Positions 1-8,341 of a DNA stretch of 27,335 nt are shown piece after piece. The notes below the pieces were generated by a model. That model had not been told where the DNA came from. It ran no database searches and worked only from the letters and a program-made list of their open reading frames with translations. The stretch's first letter is position 1, and every line of letters begins with the position of its first letter. The stretch is taken from assembly GCA_964616275.1 (NCBI GenBank), contig CAZTUL010000028.1, positions 1 to 27,335 of the forward strand, read 5' to 3'. The position numbers and the translations under genes were made by a program. The stretch comes from CAYZJV01 sp964616275. Lineage in GTDB: Bacteria; Spirochaetota; Spirochaetia; Sphaerochaetales; Sphaerochaetaceae.

Positions 1-282
1 TAATTTTTTCAAGAAATACATAAATACATATATATTATATAAATAGCAATTTAATGGCATTGCCATCTTATGACATTTTATTGGTGAAGTTTCAGAAAAT
101 ATCGAATTACTATGTATGAAACTGAATTAAAATGACTTAAAGTACCAGAATATCGGCCATCTTATGTCAAAGGTAGGTAGACTACTCACTTGCATCGCAT
201 TGGCAATATAAAAACCGTTACAAAAAGAATTTGTAACGGCCTTAGATAAACTTATTAGATGAAATCTAATTGCTGCATCATT
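1..282. other. Non-coding left edge, AT-rich, downstream of acnA
   Basis: I see no convincing gene in this stretch. It is strongly AT-rich. It holds the acnA terminator (209-239) and an 11-base direct repeat, GCCATCTTATG, at 62-72 and 156-166. Any gene to which the left part belongs lies outside the window. Confidence 0.6.
209..239 (-). terminator. Intrinsic terminator of acnA
   Basis: A perfect 10-bp inverted repeat (215-224 with 230-239, CCGTTACAAA type) has a 5-base loop. Read on the minus strand it is followed directly by a run of five T. It lies about 45 bases past the acnA stop codon, in the right orientation for rho-independent termination. Confidence 0.85.
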
Positions 283-2913
283 CTATGAATGAAGCATGTT
301 TCGTAATACGTAATGAAGAATACCTCCATTTTTATAGTAGGAAACTTCGATAGGAGAATCCAATCTGCAAATCACTGGAATTTCAGTGACCGAACCATCG
401 GCACGTTCAGCCTGTAAAACAAGACTCATACCTGGTAAGATTTCCTGGGGAATATCCAGGCTGTACTGTTCGACTCCTTGAAGGTTGTGGGATTGTATGG
501 AACCTCCTTGTGCAAACACCAGTGGCATGACTCCCATCCCAACAAGATTACTCCTGTGTATTCGCTCAAATGATTCAGCAATGACTGCCCGCACACCCAA
601 TAGGCTCGTCCCTTTTGCAGCCCAGTCTCGTGAGGACCCAGTACCATACTCTTTTCCAGCAAGCACGATGAGTTCTGTACACTCTTTTGCATAGGCCATA
701 GCAGCATCGTACACATGTAATAATTCACCTTCTGGAAGCTTTCTCGTGAATCCTCCCTCCTGAGGAGCTGAGAGTTTCTGTTTAATTCGCGTGTTTGCGA
801 AAGTTCCGCGCATCATTACCTCATGGTTTCCTCGTCGACTTCCGTATGAATTAAAATCGTTCACTGAAATTCCTCTTTGTGTGAGGTAAACTCCTGCTGG
901 ATAGGTGGGATCTATAGAACCTGCTGGACTTATATGGTCGGTAGTAACGGAATCCCCCATCACCAGAAGAGCTCTTCCCTGTACAATAGTATCTATACGT
1001 GGTGGTTCAACTGGGAATTGTTCAAAGAACGGTGCTCTTGCAATATAGGTCGATTGTGGATTCCAATCAAACGTATCACCTTCAGGTGCAGGCAGTTTAG
1101 ACCATTGTGCATCACCAGCAAAAATATGTTCATACTTTTCTCTATAAGACCTTTCAGTCACATGGTTCAGGACAAGGGAAGATATCTCCTCTGGAGTAGG
1201 CCATAGGTCCTGTAAGAATACAGGGTTGCCAGCTGTATCGACTCCCAGTGAGTCCTGATAAATATTTACATCGATTTTTCCAGCCAACGCATAGGCGACC
1301 ACAAGTGGAGGACTCATAAGAAATGATGCTTTAACGTTTTTGTGGATTCTTCCTTCAAAATTTCGATTTCCCGATAATACGGATGCAAGTGTAAGGTTGT
1401 GTTCCTGCTGTGCCTGTTCTATCGAAATATCCAACGGTCCCGAATTACCTATACAGGTTGTACAGCCATATGCTGCAATTGTGAATCCGAGTGTCTCGAG
1501 ATCTTGTAACAGATTTGCCTGTTCCAGGTAATCAGAGACTACCTGTGAACCAGGGGCAAGAGAAGTTTTTACCCATGGAGCTACGTGGAGACCTTTTTCC
1601 ACTGCTTTTTTAGCCACAAGCCCTGCTGCAATCATCACTGACGGATTACTGGTATTCGTACAACTCGTGATTGCTGCGATAGCTATTGCACCATCCGGTA
1701 GTTCAACAGGCTGTCCATTGAGCTGTATGGGTATTGTTGCATCGGGGTCTAAGCCAGTGGACTCTCGGATTCGCTCTGGTGCTGATTCTAATGCAATCAA
1801 GTCCTGAGGGCGAGAAGGACCAGCGATACTTGGCGATACCGTTGCCAAATCAAGTTCCAAGATTTCATCGTATACCGCTTCTACATTAGGATTATGAAAT
1901 AATGCATTCGCTCGACAATACGTTTCGGTGCGTTTTGCAAATTCTTTTCTTCCTGTCAGTTCCAGATATTCGATGGTACGTTCATCAACCGGGAAGAATC
2001 CCATAGTGGCTCCGTATTCGGGACTCATATTGGCAATAGTCGCTCGGTCTGGAAGATCTAACGAGTTCAATCCAGGTCCAAAGTATTCAACAAAGGCTCC
2101 AACAACCCCAAGTTTTCTCAACTTGGAAGTCAGGGTGAGTACAAGATCAGTAGCTGTACATGCAGGTTTCATAGTTCCAGATAATTTTACCCCCACTACT
2201 TTTGGTACAGGCATGAAATAGGGCTGTCCAAGCATAACTGCCTCTGCTTCAATTCCTCCAACTCCCCAGCCCATGACACCAAGTCCATTAATCATAGTTG
2301 TATGACTATCGGTACCTACCAACGAATCGGGGGAAAGAGTTCCCTGATCGGCTCGGACACACTCTGCTAGATACTCGAGATTCACCTGATGACAAATTCC
2401 TGAATTTGGAGGAACAATCCGTAAGTTGTTAAAGCTTTTCTGAGCCCACTTCAGCAAACTATAGCGTTCGTGGTTTCTCTCATATTCGCGTGATACATTA
2501 ATATCTCTGGAATCAGGTGCTCCATAACTGTCAATCTGAACTGAATGGTCTACGACTAAATCGACTGGGACCTGCGGATTAATAATTCGAGGATCCTTTC
2601 CTACATCTTTCACAGCATCACGTAAAGCAGCGAGATCGACTACAGCGGGAACACCGGTAAAGTCCTGCATAAGTACTCGAGCTGGGTGGAATGGAATTTC
2701 TGATGGTTTTTCCTTAGTTCCTGTTCTATCAATTACGGCACGAAGTGCTTTATCATCGATTAATTCCTTATCTTTGTGACGAAGTAAGTTTTCCAACAAG
2801 ACTCGAATTGAATAGGGGACTTGGTGTATAGCTTCCCCTGCGAATTTGGTTAGGTCGTAGTATTGAAATGTTTCCCCTTCAATTACCATAGTTTTTTTAT
2901 ATGATTCAGGCAT
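283..2913 (-). CDS. acnA: Aconitate hydratase A (aconitase)
   Basis: This 876-residue protein is full length for the AcnA/IRP family. The enzyme interconverts citrate and isocitrate through cis-aconitate in the cytoplasm using a [4Fe-4S] cluster. The three cluster cysteines are visible: C418 in a TSCTNTSNP motif, and C484 and C487 in YGCTTCIGNSG. The C-terminal swivel domain has the GKEYGTGSSRDWAAKG motif. The start is fixed by AAAGGAGG a few bases upstream. A promoter (TTGAAC, 17 bp, TATGCT) lies between it and the upstream surface-protein gene, so it is probably transcribed alone, ending at the hairpin at 209-239. The next TCA-cycle enzyme, isocitrate dehydrogenase, is encoded about 21 kb away in the same window. 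Identification is certain; separating AcnA from a 2-methylcitrate-type paralogue rests on overall similarity only. Confidence 0.97.
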   Translation of the reverse strand: MPESYKKTMVIEGETFQYYDLTKFAGEAIHQVPYSIRVLLENLLRHKDKELIDDKALRAVIDRTGTKEKPSEIPFHPARVLMQDFTGVPAVVDLAALRDAVKDVGKDPRIINPQVPVDLVVDHSVQIDSYGAPDSRDINVSREYERNHERYSLLKWAQKSFNNLRIVPPNSGICHQVNLEYLAECVRADQGTLSPDSLVGTDSHTTMINGLGVMGWGVGGIEAEAVMLGQPYFMPVPKVVGVKLSGTMKPACTATDLVLTLTSKLRKLGVVGAFVEYFGPGLNSLDLPDRATIANMSPEYGATMGFFPVDERTIEYLELTGRKEFAKRTETYCRANALFHNPNVEAVYDEILELDLATVSPSIAGPSRPQDLIALESAPERIRESTGLDPDATIPIQLNGQPVELPDGAIAIAAITSCTNTSNPSVMIAAGLVAKKAVEKGLHVAPWVKTSLAPGSQVVSDYLEQANLLQDLETLGFTIAAYGCTTCIGNSGPLDISIEQAQQEHNLTLASVLSGNRNFEGRIHKNVKASFLMSPPLVVAYALAGKIDVNIYQDSLGVDTAGNPVFLQDLWPTPEEISSLVLNHVTERSYREKYEHIFAGDAQWSKLPAPEGDTFDWNPQSTYIARAPFFEQFPVEPPRIDTIVQGRALLVMGDSVTTDHISPAGSIDPTYPAGVYLTQRGISVNDFNSYGSRRGNHEVMMRGTFANTRIKQKLSAPQEGGFTRKLPEGELLHVYDAAMAYAKECTELIVLAGKEYGTGSSRDWAAKGTSLLGVRAVIAESFERIHRSNLVGMGVMPLVFAQGGSIQSHNLQGVEQYSLDIPQEILPGMSLVLQAERADGSVTEIPVICRLDSPIEVSYYKNGGILHYVLRNMLHS

Positions 2914-2940
2914 CGAAACCTCCTTTCTAATAGAGCATAT

Positions 2941-2969
2941 AGCATACTCGGCTGTTCAGGAACGTTCAA
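2941..2969 (-). promoter_or_regulatory. Predicted acnA promoter
   Basis: On the minus strand, TTGAAC (2964-2969) and TATGCT (2941-2946) are separated by 17 bp. This places transcription start about 20 bases before the acnA start codon. It sits immediately past the stop codon of the upstream gene. Confidence 0.5.
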
Positions 2970-2971
2970 GC

Positions 2972-5713
2972 TCAATATTCTGGCTGAATATGAACAAGAG
3001 ATTCCCCATAATTACTGAAAAGTGTTGAAATCTGTAGTGAGAAAATAGGTGTTGGTAAGGGTGTTTTTACACTGAGCACGACGCCTCCGCTTGCTTGAAA
3101 GGTAAAAGCTCCTCCGATTGCAAAAGTAGAGTTGAACTGCGCTCCCAAGTAGACATCCTCTTCCCAGGAAAAAGATCCATTGGTCGAATGGACAAGAGTT
3201 TGTCCATGAAGTGCAAGTCCTGCTCCAATAATCCCTCCGTACGGTATCGGCTGATCCACAACACCAAATGGGATCAGATACCGAGCTGTGATAAGTGCTG
3301 AAGCTTCCCCTTTCTTCTGCTGCTTATCAAACCCTATAGGATAAAAGCCAGTAATTTCTTTCCCTATGAGACTTATTCCAGCATCTATATCGAGACGCAC
3401 CACCTGGGTGGTCCGGAAGATCGGAGTTTGTCCACCAATAGAGCTGACTGCAATCGGATGAACATATGAATTGCCAATCGTATGGTGAAGTGAAATTCCT
3501 CCAAGCAGGTTCACCGAGTGATTGCCGTAATACTCCTTTGGTGCTGCATGTTGACCCCAACGCCATGCGAGTTTTCCTGATCCGATGATCTTAGTGTTTC
3601 CATTATAGGTCAGCATACCTGAGAATAGTGCAGCTGAACTCATATAGCTGGTTGGTCGTACAGCCTGATGCAGCATAATCTGTGTTGAAAAGTCCACTTG
3701 AGTTTGCAGGATTTGCGTGAAGGAACTTTTCATCATGCCATGGAGATTCAGGGAGAAGGTACCAGGAGCATACCGGTATAGAATATCAGCGATTGGTGCT
3801 TGATCATCAATACTCCAGCCTCCACTTGTCTGAAGGGTATGTATGCCGAGAAGACTCCTGCTCATCACTGTTGTTCCAAGGATAAATTCGGGAATATTCA
3901 TAGCAAACGGTACCCAGAGATTGAATTTTAAAACATCGAGATATGGCTTCTGTTCCAGTGGATCCCATGTCTGAGTTACAGCAGTTTGAGGTTTCTCGTA
4001 TGTGTCTGGGAGATTAAAAATCTCCGTTCTCTGTATATGATCGTATAAAGCACGTTTCAAGGCTGTCCCACGGGAAGAGTAGGTCTCATATATAATGTCA
4101 TCCTCATAAAGAATCGCACCTGTAATCCCTAACGGGTCTTCCATAATTTTGTACCGGGTACCATTCTTTAATGAGATTTCATAGAGAGAGAGCCGACCGT
4201 CCCTATCGCTTGCGAACCACACGGTATCATTATCGATAAACCGTGGCTGATGAATTTCTGCATACTCGTGCGGCCAAAGTTCCTTAGTTTTACCAGTCTC
4301 AAGATTGAGAGTCACGAGAGTTGCGTGGCCTTTATGTATTTCAATATAGATAATCTGTTTACCATCTAAAGAGAATTGCGGTTCATATACGCTGACATCT
4401 TCACGTTCATACAAGACCGAGGTTTTCCCTGACTGGGGGTCTACAGAAACGAGACGCCAGCGGTCCCCTACCGCCTCAATAGCCACAATTGCAGTTCCAT
4501 CATTATTTGAGGCGGGGTGAGTAAGGCGTTGTTTTCGGGTAATCTGTGTGAATGTGCCTGTAGGAATGTCGTATCGATATAAATCGGAAAAGCTCGTAGC
4601 GGCAAGGGGGAAATTCTCCCAGTTAGCTGCATCTTCCCATGCAAAACTGACAAAAGCAGTAGAACCATCAGAGGTGATACTGCTCGAATGCGTTCCGTAG
4701 AGAGCCAGATGATCTGCTATTCTAGCGGTCTTCTGTGTGTCATCCATATAATGAATGAGGGAATCGCCATCATCCAGTGTGTATGCCTGACCAATCAACC
4801 CCGCATCTGTTATCTCAGGAAGATAAAAATCACCGGTAACTTGAGGAGAGAAGGGTTCATTGAGTGTACCATTCTCTGGAATATTGGCCAACTTTTCCTC
4901 GAGCACTTTGGCAAACATCTCCTTTGGTTTCATACCGACTACCTGAGAAAAGGCTGGAGACATTCCAAAAAATGGCCATGAAGCGAATCGACGGTTAATT
5001 TCCGTGAAAGCCTCATGTCCGTATGTTGATATGAGATGCTCTACCATAAGGTATCCAGTTGTATAGATGCGTCCGTTTGGAGGGGTAATTGAGTTATATC
5101 CTCCCTGCGAAAGAGACCACATCTCGTTTTCCAGTAAGGGACTTTCATAGGTGAGTGCAAATGTAGGAGAGGAACCCCTTCCTCCCGGTGCTAGATGTGA
5201 TTCAGTATAGGTAGTGATTCCCTCTACCCACCAGCCCGGCATAAGTACAGAATTCATGGCAGGAACATCCGGTCCAAAGATAGGGGTAAGAAATTTTGCG
5301 GGACCTACCGGTGCAGTGAGATGGAAATAGTGTGTTAATTCATGAATGAAAAGAGATTGTAACCAACTCGTTGTTCTCGATCCTATAAACCTGTTTGAGG
5401 GACTGGTAATGTAAAGAATAATTTTAGGTGGAAATGGAGAATAAAACCCGTTTGACTGAAATGGTCTGCTCGTAATGAGGACGGGAATAGATTCTTTTGG
5501 ACGATAGCTGAGTAACGTTGATAACTGTTCATATACCTCGTGTGTAATAGGAAGTATCTCTTCAACAGCCCAAGCATCCTGAGGCTCATAGATAAATGTG
5601 AAATGTTCTGTTTGACTGTAGACACGTCCTTCGCTTGGTTGAGAGGCTGTGAGATGCCAGGGTGCAAGAACGAGAAAAATTACCAGCAGAAAGCAAAAAC
5701 ATGATCGTTTCAT
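2972..5713 (-). CDS. Surface protein: gluzincin-type metallopeptidase domain, TolB-like propeller, outer-membrane barrel
   Basis: I do not recognise a named gene. With the start at 5713 the protein has 913 residues. A signal peptide comes first (MKRSCFCFLLVIFLVLAPW). A zinc-peptidase-like region carries HELTH at 124-128 and a second-helix glutamate, WWVEG with E164, the spacing seen in M1/MA-clan gluzincins. Repeated blades resembling TolB/DPP-IV propellers fill roughly residues 300-590, with phrases such as DGKQIIYIE and WFASDRDGRLSLYE. The last 290 or so residues are amphipathic, glycine-rich strands ending in an aromatic residue (PEY), as in outer-membrane barrels. A longer in-frame GTG start exists at 5770. 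I chose 5713 because the signal peptide begins there and a promoter lies about 10 bases upstream; there is no ribosome site, so the mRNA may be leaderless. Role inferred: an outer-membrane or surface-exposed zinc peptidase, substrate unknown. Confidence 0.75.
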   Translation of the reverse strand: MKRSCFCFLLVIFLVLAPWHLTASQPSEGRVYSQTEHFTFIYEPQDAWAVEEILPITHEVYEQLSTLLSYRPKESIPVLITSRPFQSNGFYSPFPPKIILYITSPSNRFIGSRTTSWLQSLFIHELTHYFHLTAPVGPAKFLTPIFGPDVPAMNSVLMPGWWVEGITTYTESHLAPGGRGSSPTFALTYESPLLENEMWSLSQGGYNSITPPNGRIYTTGYLMVEHLISTYGHEAFTEINRRFASWPFFGMSPAFSQVVGMKPKEMFAKVLEEKLANIPENGTLNEPFSPQVTGDFYLPEITDAGLIGQAYTLDDGDSLIHYMDDTQKTARIADHLALYGTHSSSITSDGSTAFVSFAWEDAANWENFPLAATSFSDLYRYDIPTGTFTQITRKQRLTHPASNNDGTAIVAIEAVGDRWRLVSVDPQSGKTSVLYEREDVSVYEPQFSLDGKQIIYIEIHKGHATLVTLNLETGKTKELWPHEYAEIHQPRFIDNDTVWFASDRDGRLSLYEISLKNGTRYKIMEDPLGITGAILYEDDIIYETYSSRGTALKRALYDHIQRTEIFNLPDTYEKPQTAVTQTWDPLEQKPYLDVLKFNLWVPFAMNIPEFILGTTVMSRSLLGIHTLQTSGGWSIDDQAPIADILYRYAPGTFSLNLHGMMKSSFTQILQTQVDFSTQIMLHQAVRPTSYMSSAALFSGMLTYNGNTKIIGSGKLAWRWGQHAAPKEYYGNHSVNLLGGISLHHTIGNSYVHPIAVSSIGGQTPIFRTTQVVRLDIDAGISLIGKEITGFYPIGFDKQQKKGEASALITARYLIPFGVVDQPIPYGGIIGAGLALHGQTLVHSTNGSFSWEEDVYLGAQFNSTFAIGGAFTFQASGGVVLSVKTPLPTPIFSLQISTLFSNYGESLVHIQPEY

Positions 5714-5723
5714 AGCAGAAAAA

Positions 5724-5752
5724 AGCATAAATAGATTTGAATGATAATGCAA
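5724..5752 (-). promoter_or_regulatory. Predicted promoter of the surface metallopeptidase gene
   Basis: On the minus strand, TTGCAT (5747-5752) and TATGCT (5724-5729) are 17 bp apart. The -10 ends only 10 bases before the ATG at 5713. The implied leader is about 3-4 bases, which fits the lack of a Shine-Dalgarno sequence. Confidence 0.4.
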
Positions 5753-5835
5753 GTGTTTTAGAGACATCACGATAGGACATGATGCAAACGAAGTCGGTAA
5801 AGTGTGAGAAAAATGTAAGAAATCTATCTAAAAAG

Positions 5836-5868
5836 TATTATCAAAGTGTAAATATTACAGTGATAATA
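5836..5868. promoter_or_regulatory. 8-bp inverted repeat in the divergent control region
   Basis: TATTATCA (5836-5843) is mirrored by TGATAATA (5861-5868) with a 17-base spacer. It lies between the divergent starts of the surface peptidase and the polyamine operon. It may be an operator or an mRNA-independent DNA element; AT-rich chance pairing is possible. Confidence 0.3.
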
Positions 5869-5911
5869 AGTTATGGAGTGATTACCGAACACTTAACCAA
5901 TCGTAATTTAG

Positions 5912-5940
5912 TTGACTTGTACTACAAGCGGCGGTAGCAT
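5912..5940 (+). promoter_or_regulatory. Predicted promoter of the polyamine-type ABC operon
   Basis: TTGACT (5912-5917) and TAGCAT (5935-5940) are separated by 17 bp. A CATAAT hexamer overlaps just downstream (5938-5943, 20-bp spacing) as an alternative -10. The start would lie about 35 bases before the ATG of the binding-protein gene. Confidence 0.45.
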
Positions 5941-5982
5941 AATTATATTCAGTAATATCATTGAATTCCAAAGGAGGAAGCT

Positions 5983-7065
5983 ATGAAAAAACTCGTTGTA
6001 GGGTTACTGGTGTTGGCTCTGGTGTCAGGTATGTTGTTTGCACAAGGTGCTGGAGAACCAAAGAAAAATACAGTATTACGAGTGCTTACGTGGTCGGGGT
6101 ATGCTCCACAGGAGCTTCTCGATAAATTTACCGAAGAGACTGGTTATACAGTAGAGGTCACTCTGAGTAATAACGAGGAAATGATCAGCATGTTGCGGGC
6201 ATCCCGTGGTGGCGGCTTTGATCTTGCTCAACCTTCGCAGGACAGAATTTCATCAGTTGTAGAAGAGTATGGAATCTATCAGCCAATTGATTTTTCTCGA
6301 ATCGAAACAACTCAGATTGATGCATCACTGCTTGAAGCTGTGAAAAAGAACACCTTGGTAGATGGTGAATCCTATGCAGTTCCTCATATTTACGGAACCG
6401 AAGGACTTGTTGTGAATAAGGCCTTAGCTCCAGACATCAAAGACTTTAAAGACCTTCTTGATCCAAAATACGCAGGACGAGTATCGTATCGTTTGAAGAG
6501 ACCAACCCTCATTGGTATGGGATTTTCACTTGGATATGATCCTTTTGCTCTGTATGATGATCCTGAAGCCTATCAGGAATTCCTCGACGATATGGAAAAG
6601 GTGCTCATTGCAGGTAAGCCTTCAGTAAAAACGTATTGGGACAATGGAGATCAGTTACTTCAATTACTCCGATCCGGTGAGGTTTGGGCTGCTTCGGCTT
6701 GGGAACAGGCAGGTTGGAAATTGTATGCAGAGAATGCAGATATTGACTATATTGCACCAACAAGCGGAGCTTTAGCATGGGTAGATACGTTCGCTTTGCC
6801 AGCACGCTCTGAGAACTTAGATGCTGCTTATGCATATATCAACTTTATGCTTCGACCCGAAAATGCAGCATTCTTTACAAATCGTGAGACATACGGAACA
6901 GCATCCAAAGATGCAGTACAGTATCTCGATCCAGAAATTCAAGCTAACTTCAATCGCGGATTGCCTCCGGAAGTTCTAGCGAATATCAACTGGTACCCGA
7001 CCGTTCCTGCAGGGCTGGAGGAAATGGAGGGAAGAACTCTCGATAAAGTTAAGGCTGCCCGATAG
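5983..7065 (+). CDS. potD: Periplasmic spermidine/putrescine-type solute-binding protein (PotD/PotF family)
   Basis: This 360-residue protein is the usual length for PotD-like binding proteins. It starts with a clear signal peptide (MKKLVVGLLVLALVSGMLFAQ, cut near residue 20). There is no lipobox cysteine, so it should be free in the periplasm. The mature protein opens with the family pattern LRVLTWSGYAPQELLDKF and contains FDLAQPSQD and YGTEGLVVNK. The start is fixed by AAAGGAGG seven bases upstream. It is the first gene of an operon with an ATPase and two permeases, all of PotABC type. The substrate is inferred to be a polyamine from family membership; related proteins bind other cationic or carboxylated small molecules, so specificity is not proved. 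A structured intergenic RNA separates it from the ATPase gene. Confidence 0.88.
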   Translation: MKKLVVGLLVLALVSGMLFAQGAGEPKKNTVLRVLTWSGYAPQELLDKFTEETGYTVEVTLSNNEEMISMLRASRGGGFDLAQPSQDRISSVVEEYGIYQPIDFSRIETTQIDASLLEAVKKNTLVDGESYAVPHIYGTEGLVVNKALAPDIKDFKDLLDPKYAGRVSYRLKRPTLIGMGFSLGYDPFALYDDPEAYQEFLDDMEKVLIAGKPSVKTYWDNGDQLLQLLRSGEVWAASAWEQAGWKLYAENADIDYIAPTSGALAWVDTFALPARSENLDAAYAYINFMLRPENAAFFTNRETYGTASKDAVQYLDPEIQANFNRGLPPEVLANINWYPTVPAGLEEMEGRTLDKVKAAR

Positions 7066-7085
7066 CAGGCGGATTCGTAATTCTA

Positions 7086-7205
7086 AGCCAGTGATTTTCC
7101 TATGGGGTGAGACTAACCATAGAGATGGTATTCTCTCACGACTAAGTACAGGAACTGAGAGGTGTTATTTCCTTTCAGTTCCTGCTGGCATAAAAATCAC
7201 CGGCT
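7086..7205 (+). ncRNA. Three-way-junction RNA element between potD and potA
   Basis: Three nested stems fold this 163-base gap. The closing stem pairs 7086-7098 with 7193-7205, 12 of 13 positions. Inside it, one hairpin has GTGAGA (7107-7112) with TCTCAC (7134-7139) and an inner 5-bp helix (7116-7120 with 7125-7129). The second hairpin pairs 7149-7162 with 7171-7184, 14 bp with one G-U. No T-run follows any stem, so it is not an ordinary terminator. Such structures commonly protect the upstream message so that the binding protein is made in excess; a regulatory or processed small RNA is also possible. The pairing is seen directly; the role is inferred. Confidence 0.65.
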
Positions 7206-7228
7206 CGTATCTATGAGGTGAACAACGC

Positions 7229-8341
7229 ATGCGTATAGCATTATCGGTTCAGAACCTTACCAAGCGGTTTGGTGATTTTACAGCTGTAGATCAAGTCTCA
7301 TTTGATGTTGAGGATGGGAAGTTTTTTTCCATACTCGGTCCCTCAGGGTGTGGTAAAACCACGTTATTACGTATGATAGCGGGTTTCTACAAGCCCGATC
7401 ACGGTACATTACTTTTTGATGGACAGAATATGGAAGGAGTCGCTCCTAACAAACGTCCGGTAAATATGGTCTTCCAAAATCTGGCTCTCTTTCCCATGAT
7501 GAACGTTGAAGAAAATATCGCTTTTGGGCTTCGTCGTCGCGGAGAGAAAGGTTCAGCGGTAACGAAAAAGGTACAAGAAGTCTTGGAGCGGGTGGGGCTC
7601 CCTGGATCGGGTAAAAAGCAGGTGAACCAGCTATCAGGTGGTCAGAAACAAAGGATAGCAATAGCGAGATGCCTTGTATTGGATCCTACTGTCCTATTAC
7701 TCGATGAACCGCTCGGTGCCCTTGATGCAAAACTGCGCGAACACATGAAAGTTGAGTTGAAAACACTTCAGTCGCAAGTGGGAACGACGTTTGTTTACAT
7801 TACTCATGACCAGTCAGAGGCGATGGTGATGAGTGATACTGTTGCGGTGATGAATAACGGAAAATTTGAACAGATTGGGACGCCTCAAGATTTGTATCAC
7901 AATCCAAAATCTTCGTTTGTTGCACAGTTCGTCGGAAACAATAATAAATTACGAGTTACACTTCGAAGAGATGCTCATGGACATCTCTTAGCACGATACA
8001 CGAACGGGTTGGACTTTACTCTTGTAGGAGCTTTTGAAGCTCCTAAAGGTGATGAGGAATATGATTTATTTATACGACCGGAATCAATGCTAATCAATCC
8101 TGATGAAACGCTAGCTCATGTAAATCGATTGCCGGTTACGGTCTCATCAATTCTTTTTGACGGGGGGAATAGCAGACTCCTTGTGACTCCCGAAAATACT
8201 GACGATGAACTCGTAGTTGCTCTTCCGCAGACACGACAATACGATAGTATCAAAGCAAAAGATCACATAACGATAGGTTGGGATATTTCCAAAGCTATCT
8301 GTTACAAGCGGAGGGATTGGAAGCTCTATGATGAAGAATAG
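7229..8341 (+). CDS. potA: Polyamine-type ABC transporter ATPase
   Basis: A 370-residue ATP-binding subunit that powers import by the permease pair encoded downstream. Walker A is GPSGCGKT at 37-44, the signature LSGGQ is at 135-139, and Walker B VLLLDEP has D159 and E160. The H-loop ITHDQSEA follows. The C-terminal 120 or so residues form a TOBE-type regulatory domain, including FIRPESMLI. A GAGGTG ribosome site precedes the ATG. The gene overlaps the next one by 14 bases, which indicates translational coupling. PotA-like ATPases are hard to separate from those for iron(III), thiosulfate or maltose by sequence alone; the PotD-type binding protein and PotBC-type permeases favour polyamines. 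Confidence 0.92.
   Translation: MRIALSVQNLTKRFGDFTAVDQVSFDVEDGKFFSILGPSGCGKTTLLRMIAGFYKPDHGTLLFDGQNMEGVAPNKRPVNMVFQNLALFPMMNVEENIAFGLRRRGEKGSAVTKKVQEVLERVGLPGSGKKQVNQLSGGQKQRIAIARCLVLDPTVLLLDEPLGALDAKLREHMKVELKTLQSQVGTTFVYITHDQSEAMVMSDTVAVMNNGKFEQIGTPQDLYHNPKSSFVAQFVGNNNKLRVTLRRDAHGHLLARYTNGLDFTLVGAFEAPKGDEEYDLFIRPESMLINPDETLAHVNRLPVTVSSILFDGGNSRLLVTPENTDDELVVALPQTRQYDSIKAKDHITIGWDISKAICYKRRDWKLYDEE

Noticed and set aside
426..728. 100-codon open frame opposite/within acnA
   Set aside because: It lies wholly inside the conserved aconitase gene in another frame, has no ribosome site and no recognisable protein features.
7066..7228. Intrinsic terminator after potD
   Set aside because: Strong stems are present but no T-run follows any of them on the plus strand, and the downstream genes clearly belong to the same transporter.
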